The notes beneath the pieces were generated by a model, which searched no databases, was not told where the DNA came from, and saw only the letters and a program-made list of their open reading frames with translations. From contig CAZHHM010000016.1 in the NCBI GenBank assembly GCA_964532225.1, positions 1 to 42,448 on the forward strand: a stretch of 42,448 nucleotides of DNA. The letters run 5' to 3'. The position numbers were made by a program, and so were the translations under genes. Source of the stretch: CAZHHM01 sp964532225 (GTDB lineage Bacteria > Margulisbacteria > WOR-1 > JAKLHX01). Below, one piece after another: positions 37,782 to 42,448 of this stretch; position 1 is the first letter of the stretch; every line of letters starts with the position of its first letter.

Positions 37782-40027
37782 TTTGGTTTGACCTCGTGGC
37801 ACTTGTCCAGCGATGTCAGCTCATTTATTATATCGGCCGCCCATTTGAACACGTTATTGACCTCGATCACGGCCAGAAGTTCTGACATCCTTGAAGCCTT
37901 TTCTTCTTCCGGCATGTCTATTGCCGTCTTGAGGCTTCCCGCGAACTCCTCGATAGAGTACGGGTTCATCTGGATCGCCTGGGTGAGCTCTTTTGAGGCA
38001 CCTGCGAACTTGCTGAGTATCAGGGCTCCGGGGTCTCCGTCCTTTGCCACGATGAACTCTTTAGCAACAAGGTTCATCCCGTCATGCAGAGAGCTGACAA
38101 TGCAGATATCCGCCGCCTTGTAGAACGGCAGTATCTCCTCCGGGGAGAAATGCCTTTTAAGGTAAACAATAGGTTTCCAGTCATGGTCGGAATATTTCCA
38201 GTTGACCATGTCTACCATCCGGTCGATCTCGTGGTCGAGGTCCATATATCTCTTGATGTGCGTCCTGCTGGGCGCGGCGATCTGCACATAGACGAACTTC
38301 TTTTTGTATTCAGGGTTCTTCTCAAGGAAGTACCCGATAGAGCGTATCCTTTCAACGAGTCCTTTTGTGTAATCGATGCGCTCGACGCCGAGTATCAGGG
38401 CCTTTCCCGAAAGATCTATCTCCTTTTCAAGCTTCCTCAGCTGAGAAGCGTCCTCCTGGGCCGCGGTATCAGCAGAAGGAAGGGCCACGCTTATAGGGAA
38501 GGGCTTAACAAGGGTCTCGCACCCGGACCTTGTTACGCTGAACCTTTCAAAATCGACCCTTGATTCGAGAGTTCTGTTGACCGTGTCTAGGAAATTGTTG
38601 CAGTGGAACTGGACGTGAAAGCCGATAACATCGCTTCCCAGCATGCCTTCGAGCAATTCCTTCTGGTAGGGGCAGATAGAGAATATCTCGGGATTCGGCC
38701 ACGGGATATGCCAGAAAAGCGCTACCACGGCGTCCGGCCGCTTTTCTTTGATCATCTTCGGCAAAAGGGCGAAATGATAATCCTGGACGAAAACAAAGGT
38801 CTGTCCCGCCGGCATGTCGGCCACAACGGCATCGGCGAACTTGCGGTTGACCTCAACATAATACTTCCAGTCCTCCTCGTTGAATTCCGGTCTCGTATGG
38901 GTTATATGGCACAGCGGCCACAGACCTTCGTTCGAGAAACCGTAGTAATATCCCTGCTCTTCTTCTTTTGTGAGCCAGACCCTTTTGAGGATGTACCTGG
39001 GATTCTCGGGAGGCACTCCGATCTGGTCGTTCGAGTTCACGACCTTTCTGTCGGCGCTCCCGCTGCCGTGAGCTATCCATGTTCCCCCGCAAGCCTTGAG
39101 GATAGGGTCGATTGCGGTGACGACGCCGCTTGCCGGTCTGGTAGATATGACCTCGCCCGTCTTTTCATCGTAAGAATGTATGTACGGTTCGCGGTTCGAC
39201 ACCACGAAAAATGCTTTTTCTCCGATCTTAGCGTGCAAAAGGTCCCTAAGTTTGCCTTCGGTCCAGATGTCCTCTCTCTTCAGCCTTTCGCTTGCTGTCC
39301 TGGAGATCGAGCTCCTTGCGACTTTAAGCTTAAGAGCGACCTGTTCCACCTCATCGGCCAGTTTTGTTATCTCTCCGGACCCGCTGATATTGTGCTTTGT
39401 CCCCGTTTCGCCTTTCTGGAACTTCTTGAACCAGTCGGTGAGCTGTTCAACAGGTTTGACAAAATATCTCTGAAGGATAAAGAAAGATATTAGGATCAAT
39501 GTGAGGGCAATCACAAGATAGGCGAGGGCGATATTCCTCCACAGCTCGTTTATCCTTTCATTCACATATCCCGTGTCATAGATGATCTCAAGCATCCCAA
39601 CGGTCTTTTCCCCGGACCTGATCGGAAGCGCATACCTGTATACGAGCTGCAGCCCTAACCTGTCGAATTTACCGGCGCTTTGTCCGTTACGGAAGGCATC
39701 ATCAATGAACCCCTGTTTTTTGGTGATGAACCTGGAGTAGGTCTCCGTTACTGCCATGACATTGCCGTCGGCATCATATATCGCGCTTCCCTGAAGGCGT
39801 TTCCGGTTCTTGAACTTGTCTACCAGGTATTTCGCGGAGTTGACGTCTTTGGCGAGCACAACCTGCCTTACATATGTGTCAAGGCTGTCTGCAAGCGATT
39901 CGACCCTTTTTTGGATATCGTCGTGGTTGCGATCTTTTTCGAGTTGGGCCTGCAAGAAACCGTACCCGGCAAAAACAGCCCCGATTATCAGCAGGGTCGG
40001 TATGATGAAATAAAAATATTTTTTCAT
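37778..40027 (-). CDS. otsA: membrane-anchored trehalose-6-phosphate synthase with sensor and HAMP domains
   Basis: A 749-residue fusion. Residues 5-27 are TM1; 28-162 are an extracytoplasmic Cache/CHASE-like sensor (GSAIYDADGNVMAVTE at 80-95, ALPIRSGEKTVGMLEIIYDT at 133-152); 166-186 are TM2; 186-238 are HAMP. Residues 272-735 are GT20, with SNREPYIHSY, RPASGVVTAIDP, VQDYHFALLP, GVERIDYTKGL and HDGMNLVAKEF. All recognised OtsA donor and acceptor positions appear kept. Ordinary OtsA is soluble and about 460 residues. The layout is that of a sensor kinase with the kinase replaced by a sugar transferase. A glucosylglycerol-phosphate synthase is an alternative specificity. It starts the operon under a strong promoter and structured leader. 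Confidence 0.93.
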   Translation of the reverse strand: MKKYFYFIIPTLLIIGAVFAGYGFLQAQLEKDRNHDDIQKRVESLADSLDTYVRQVVLAKDVNSAKYLVDKFKNRKRLQGSAIYDADGNVMAVTETYSRFITKKQGFIDDAFRNGQSAGKFDRLGLQLVYRYALPIRSGEKTVGMLEIIYDTGYVNERINELWRNIALAYLVIALTLILISFFILQRYFVKPVEQLTDWFKKFQKGETGTKHNISGSGEITKLADEVEQVALKLKVARSSISRTASERLKREDIWTEGKLRDLLHAKIGEKAFFVVSNREPYIHSYDEKTGEVISTRPASGVVTAIDPILKACGGTWIAHGSGSADRKVVNSNDQIGVPPENPRYILKRVWLTKEEEQGYYYGFSNEGLWPLCHITHTRPEFNEEDWKYYVEVNRKFADAVVADMPAGQTFVFVQDYHFALLPKMIKEKRPDAVVALFWHIPWPNPEIFSICPYQKELLEGMLGSDVIGFHVQFHCNNFLDTVNRTLESRVDFERFSVTRSGCETLVKPFPISVALPSADTAAQEDASQLRKLEKEIDLSGKALILGVERIDYTKGLVERIRSIGYFLEKNPEYKKKFVYVQIAAPSRTHIKRYMDLDHEIDRMVDMVNWKYSDHDWKPIVYLKRHFSPEEILPFYKAADICIVSSLHDGMNLVAKEFIVAKDGDPGALILSKFAGASKELTQAIQMNPYSIEEFAGSLKTAIDMPEEEKASRMSELLAVIEVNNVFKWAADIINELTSLDKCHEVKPK

Positions 40028-40086
40028 AAAGCCACCTTTGATGGCGGCCCGACCATCGGTATCCTCCGGGATGTACCCGGACCCTT
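40028..40086 (-). promoter_or_regulatory. structured otsA leader with alternative hairpins over the ribosome site
   Basis: On the minus strand the predicted 59-nt leader holds CCGGG-TACAT-CCCGG (40080-40066). GATGG (40057-40053) can pair with CCATC (40044-40040). The same CCATC, extended to GCCATC, can instead pair with GGTGGC (40036-40031) over a 3-nt loop. GGTGG is the likely ribosome site, ending 4 nt before the ATG. The two pairings exclude each other, so the leader could switch translation. No known riboswitch class is recognised. Confidence 0.5.
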
Positions 40087-40092
40087 AGAAAG

Positions 40093-40120
40093 ATTATATT
40101 ACTTTACGTTAATGAGTCAA
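40093..40120 (-). promoter_or_regulatory. promoter of the trehalose operon
   Basis: TTGACT (40120-40115), a 16-bp spacer, then TATAAT (40098-40093) on the minus strand. It is close to the housekeeping sigma consensus and lies between the SPFH stop and the otsA leader. Confidence 0.8.
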
Positions 40121-40127
40121 CAAAGAG

Positions 40128-40970
40128 CTATTTCAACGGCATTACGCCCGCCATTTCACCGATAACGTTCACAAGTTCGGTGTTGGTCGGCACTACTACC
40201 TTAGAGTTGTTCGAAAGCGCTTTCTCGACCGTCTCAAGTTTCTTGAGCACCTGAGCGTTACCGATGAAATATTTGTCAGCGGCCTCGTTCACCAGTTTTA
40301 TCGAGAAAGCCTCACCTTCGGCCTCAAGTATCTTGGCCTGTTTTGAGCCTTCGGCCTTCTTGATCTCGGCGCGCCTTTGTCCGTCAGCCATCGTTTCGGT
40401 GGCAGTGGCGAAATCGACCGCAGCTATCTTCTCGTTCTCGGCCTTTACGACCTTGTTCATGGTCTCCTGGACGTCCTTTGGAGGGTCTATCTCTTTCAAC
40501 TCTGTTCTTACTACTTCGATACCCCACTTATCTGTCTCCCTGGTAAGTGTCTTCTGCAGTTCCTCGTTGATCCTGCCGCGCTCGCTGTTGGCGGACTTCA
40601 GCGTCATTGTGCCGATTATGTTCCTTAATGTGGTCCTGGCGAGATTGACTATCTGATAAGCGTAATTGTTGACGTTATACTGAGAGCTTTTTACGCTTGT
40701 CTCGTCGGATTTCACTTTGAAATACACCTGCGCGTCGACCCTGGCGTTAAGATTGTCGTTGGTTATTATCTCCTGCGGTTCGGCGTTCACCATGACCTCG
40801 GTCACATTTACCGTATACATCTGGTCGATAAAGGGGATTATCCAGTGGAACCCGGGTTCAGCGAACCTTCTGTACTTTCCGAGCCTTTCGACAAGGCCCC
40901 TGTGCGTCGGCCTTATTATGCGGATGCCCATCAGGAAGAGGATGATCAAAGCCGTGACCGTAAAAAACAT
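40128..40970 (-). CDS. SPFH-domain (stomatin/prohibitin-like) membrane protein
   Basis: A 280-residue membrane scaffold protein. It has an N-terminal TM (about 2-18), then the SPFH domain beginning IRPTHRGLVERLGKYRRFAE and including PGFHWIIPFIDQMYTV, VDAQVYFKV and ELKEIDPPKDVQETM. A coiled coil with AEIKKAEGSKQAKILEAEGE follows, then a hydrophobic end (NVIGEMAGVMPLK). It resembles slipin/YbbK-type proteins, often paired with NfeD, but no NfeD is adjacent. AAGGAG precedes the ATG and a TTGACA/TAAAAT promoter lies upstream. Confidence 0.93.
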   Translation of the reverse strand: MFFTVTALIILFLMGIRIIRPTHRGLVERLGKYRRFAEPGFHWIIPFIDQMYTVNVTEVMVNAEPQEIITNDNLNARVDAQVYFKVKSDETSVKSSQYNVNNYAYQIVNLARTTLRNIIGTMTLKSANSERGRINEELQKTLTRETDKWGIEVVRTELKEIDPPKDVQETMNKVVKAENEKIAAVDFATATETMADGQRRAEIKKAEGSKQAKILEAEGEAFSIKLVNEAADKYFIGNAQVLKKLETVEKALSNNSKVVVPTNTELVNVIGEMAGVMPLK

Positions 40971-41000
40971 CGTTGTTCTCCTTTGTGTCGGGATAAGGTA

Positions 41001-41029
41001 ATTTTATGGGTATTGGGAATACATGTCAA
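41001..41029 (-). promoter_or_regulatory. promoter of the SPFH gene
   Basis: TTGACA (41029-41024), a 17-bp spacer and TAAAAT (41006-41001) on the minus strand, followed by a conventional leader and AAGGAG at 40983-40978. It lies just downstream of the DUF4395 gene. This gene is not leaderless, unlike several neighbours. Confidence 0.75.
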
Positions 41030-41036
41030 ACCGGCG

Positions 41037-41462
41037 TCAGCAGCCCAGTTTCTTGAGCAGAGTGTAGATATGGCAGCCCACGCAGAAGTTGAGAGCGCTT
41101 TCCATGAAGGCAAGTAATATGAAAAGCGTCGAAGCGGCCAGTGTTATCTGGTAAGCTCCGAAAATGAATGAAGCCGTTATAACGCAGCACATGATGAAGC
41201 CAAGCCTTGCCGCAAATACCTTGGGGCCCGCGTTGACCGTCTTCTTTTCAGTCCTGAACAGGTCAAGGACCATTAGCGATGCTTTGGTTACGGGGCTTTG
41301 AGCCTTTGTAAACCCTCTTATGTAGTATTCAATTCCCAGGAGCGCAACAAGAACGGGAGAGGTAAGGAACGAGGCTGTAACAACTATTACTGAAAAAAGG
41401 GCATTAAGCCTTTCGGCTTGTTCTGTTGTCGTTCGGTCGACCACCGGGCAGATAAGGCTCAT
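41037..41462 (-). CDS. DUF4395 family integral membrane protein
   Basis: A 141-residue inner-membrane protein with about four hydrophobic segments. It has the family's N-terminal CPVVDRTT motif and late CVGCHIYTLL, placing a Cys near the N-terminus (C5) and a CxxC near residues 128-131; it ends in Cys141. Related proteins are often linked to thioredoxin-like or sulfur-transfer functions, but no such partner is present here. GGAG lies 7 nt before the ATG. The function is unknown. Confidence 0.8.
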   Translation of the reverse strand: MSLICPVVDRTTTEQAERLNALFSVIVVTASFLTSPVLVALLGIEYYIRGFTKAQSPVTKASLMVLDLFRTEKKTVNAGPKVFAARLGFIMCCVITASFIFGAYQITLAASTLFILLAFMESALNFCVGCHIYTLLKKLGC

Positions 41463-41511
41463 TTACGTCTCCGGTATCGTCAGATAAGGCGACGGGAAGA
41501 TATCAAACCAA

Positions 41512-41585
41512 TGGGCGTTACTGGGTTCGAACCAGTGACCCCTTGCCTGTCAAGCAAGTACTCTAACCAACTGAGCTAAACGCCC
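41512..41585 (-). tRNA. tRNA-Val (GAC anticodon)
   Basis: On the minus strand GGGCGTT pairs with AACGCCC as acceptor stem. The D arm has AGCTCAGTTGGTTAGAG, and the anticodon stem CTTGC/GCAAG encloses the loop TTGACAG, so the anticodon is GAC. The T arm is CTGGTTCGAACCCAG and the discriminator is A. CCA is not encoded. It lies 49 nt upstream of the DUF4395 start, in the same direction. Confidence 0.93.
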
Positions 41586-41654
41586 TCACGTCAAACAAGA
41601 AGCAGGAACATCGATCGTTAGTCCTGAGCTAGGAGCTCCGCTCCATAGCGAAGG

Positions 41655-41677
41655 GCTAAACGCCCCAACTCAAACAA
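41655..41677 (-). repeat. duplicated tRNA-Val 5' end fragment
   Basis: GCTAAACGCCC at 41655-41665 plus the next 12 bases (CAACTCAAACAA) copy, with small changes, 41575-41598, which covers the first 11 nt of tRNA-Val and its upstream flank. The copies are 80 bp apart. The fragment is far too short to be a functional tRNA. Confidence 0.6.
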
Positions 41678-41711
41678 AATCCCAAATTCCAAACACCAAA
41701 TCCCAAACAAG
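41677..41711. repeat. degenerate heptamer array upstream of tRNA-Cys
   Basis: AAATCCC, AAATTCC, AAACACC, AAATCCC, AAACAAG follow each other with an exact 7-bp period. The rest of the 253-base gap between the two tRNA genes holds a short pair of ATACGGTCT repeats (near 41784 and 41798) and no supported gene. Confidence 0.8.
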
Positions 41712-41814
41712 GAATATGATAGTTGGGTATTAGATGTATTTTAACATCAGGACATATACTTTGCCAATGTCCTCGGTCACCCCATACGGTCTCCCCAATA
41801 CGGTCTTCCCTGCA

Positions 41815-41823
41815 TGATATAAT
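41815..41823 (+). promoter_or_regulatory. extended -10 promoter of tRNA-Cys
   Basis: TGATATAAT lies 15 nt before the tRNA 5' end, so the primary transcript would have a leader of about 9 nt. It is the same nonamer found before phoB, prs and the lipid kinase gene, which supports it as this organism's common promoter core. Confidence 0.7.
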
Positions 41824-41838
41824 CTTAAATATCCCCAT

Positions 41839-41910
41839 GGCGACGTACCCAAGTGGTAAGGGAGCGGTCTGCAAAACCGTTATTCGGCAGTTCGAATCTG
41901 CCCGTCGCCT
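41839..41910 (+). tRNA. tRNA-Cys (GCA anticodon)
   Basis: Acceptor stem GGCGACG/CGTCGCC, anticodon stem GCGGT/ACCGT with loop CTGCAAA (anticodon GCA), T arm GGCAGTTCGAATCTGCC, and discriminator T as expected for tRNA-Cys. CCA is not encoded. Confidence 0.95.
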
Positions 41911-41912
41911 TT

Positions 41913-41941
41913 CAAAAAATCCATTCTGATTTTATCAGGAT
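41913..41941 (-). terminator. terminator-like hairpin after the flavin split-barrel gene
   Basis: On the minus strand ATCC-TGAT, loop AAA, ATCA, a 4-nt bulge and GGAT form a two-part stem followed by TTTTTT (41919-41914). The stem is short and bulged, so termination is plausible but not certain. It lies between tRNA-Cys and the convergent gene. Confidence 0.5.
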
Positions 41942-41951
41942 CGGCCCATGA

Positions 41952-42386
41952 CTACAGCTCAACATACTCCTTGGGAGCAAAGTTGGTCGCCATAGTCCAG
42001 GCATGTGCTTTGCCTTTCTTCAGACAATACACCTTGAACTGATTGTAGAAATCGCTTAATTCTCCAGAAGCGCGCCATGGTTTAAGGAATACTCTCGACG
42101 GATGGTCGCAGATCTCATCTTTCACCTTATTGTCGGTGATCTCCTCTAGTTTTCCCATGACCCTTAGCTGGGTTCCGTTCTTGAAGTCGTTGAAGCAGAG
42201 CTCGACCTTAGGGTTCTTGCTGATCTGTCTGAATACATCTTTCATTATTCCCGTATGGAATACTATCCCGTCCTTGTCGGCCTTGTAGAGGAACATGCCT
42301 CTGCAATGCGGCTGATCGCCTTCCGCAGTAGCAAGATTAAAACCCGGATTGGCCGTCATAAATGAGTACATCTCTTCTTTGTTCAT
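41952..42386 (-). CDS. pyridoxamine 5'-phosphate oxidase family flavin-binding protein
   Basis: A 144-residue split-barrel protein of the FMN-binding class that is often annotated as a pyridoxamine-phosphate-oxidase-related protein. It has the family's strand pattern FNLATAEGDQPHCRGMFLYK near 16-35, IVFHTGIMKDVFRQI near 41-55, PKVELCFND near 59-67, and QLRVMGKLEEI. It lacks the long C-terminal part of true PdxH, so its reaction is not known. AAGGAG precedes the ATG and an extended -10 lies upstream. Confidence 0.88.
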   Translation of the reverse strand: MNKEEMYSFMTANPGFNLATAEGDQPHCRGMFLYKADKDGIVFHTGIMKDVFRQISKNPKVELCFNDFKNGTQLRVMGKLEEITDNKVKDEICDHPSRVFLKPWRASGELSDFYNQFKVYCLKKGKAHAWTMATNFAPKEYVEL

Positions 42387-42392
42387 GATTGT

Positions 42393-42413
42393 CTCCTTGG
42401 AAGTATTTTAGCA
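42393..42413 (-). promoter_or_regulatory. promoter and ribosome site of the flavin split-barrel gene
   Basis: The minus strand reads TGCTAAAAT (42413-42405), an extended -10, followed by AAGGAG (42398-42393) 6 nt before the ATG. The ribosome site would again be at the extreme 5' end of the mRNA. Confidence 0.6.
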
Positions 42414-42448
42414 TTTAGAAGTTCTCCTTTATTCACATGGGCTGATAG

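Noticed and set aside
38603..39493. A 296-codon plus-strand open frame opposite otsA
   Set aside because: It is antisense to a fully conserved GT20/HAMP gene, has no recognisable domain, and long antisense frames are expected from the codon bias here.
40028..40086. otsA leader as a cyclic-di-GMP (GEMM) riboswitch, because of ACCGATGG
   Set aside because: Only a short tail motif matches; the conserved core and length of the class are absent.
41512..41585. The tRNA as tRNA-Asp because of GAC
   Set aside because: GAC is read as the anticodon at positions 34-36 of loop TTGACAG, which decodes GUC (Val); Asp would need GTC.
41656..41874. A 72-codon minus-strand frame between the tRNA genes
   Set aside because: It runs through the heptamer array and through tRNA-Cys in antisense, so it is not a plausible gene.

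Overview
The window looks like a chromosomal segment from an uncultured, diderm (outer-membrane) bacterium. A signal-peptide porin, a secretin and an FlgD-like C-terminal domain point to an outer membrane. GC content looks moderate, genes are tightly packed with many 1-38 nt overlaps, and both tRNA genes lack an encoded CCA. I cannot assign a phylum from sequence alone; candidate lineages such as Margulisbacteria/Saganbacteria, Omnitrophota or Elusimicrobiota are only guesses. I saw no phage, IS element, CRISPR array or rRNA.

Layout. (1) 1-5.9 kb, minus strand: a phosphate regulon, phoB-phoR-porin-pstS-(terminator)-pstC-(pstA off the edge), with a Pho-box-like array before the porin. (2) 6-7.7 kb, plus: Nudix hydrolase, stand-alone tRNA-binding domain, short DnaJ. 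(3) 7.7-15 kb, plus: two very large paralogous sensor histidine kinases sharing an N-terminal multi-TM module, then two receiver-only regulators. (4) 15.0-15.5 kb, minus: two tiny overlapping half-ferritin-like genes divergent from the pilus operon. (5) 15.5-22.9 kb, plus: type IV pilus genes pilB, pilC, pilin, a 32-aa membrane peptide, a pilM-pilN fusion, pilO, pilQ, then two more receiver-only proteins. (6) 22.9-27.3 kb, plus: miaB, prs, hom and a TPR-like protein. (7) 27.3-30.7 kb, minus: patatin lipase, pyrD-pyrK and a diacylglycerol-kinase-like gene. (8) 30.8-40 kb, minus: an apparent operon of sensor-fused otsA, otsB, DUF5752, treT, mtnA, class II aldolase and a chimeric GH26/beta-propeller protein. 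(9) 40-42.4 kb: SPFH protein, DUF4395 protein, tRNA-Val, tRNA-Cys and a flavin split-barrel protein.

How the parts work together. The first block senses and imports phosphate. The kinase, receiver and pilus blocks could form one surface-sensing or motility unit. The trehalose block has two independent routes to trehalose (OtsA/OtsB and TreT); its first enzyme is tethered to the membrane behind an extracytoplasmic sensor and HAMP linker, so the synthase itself may be signal-gated. A structured mRNA leader with two mutually exclusive hairpins lies just before it.

Two genome-style features recur. Several genes have a near-consensus -10 box (often TGnTATAAT) only 5-8 nt before the start codon, implying leaderless mRNAs. 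Several gaps hold degenerate arrays with a 7-bp period, and a related 8-bp-period tract sits in frame inside pyrK.
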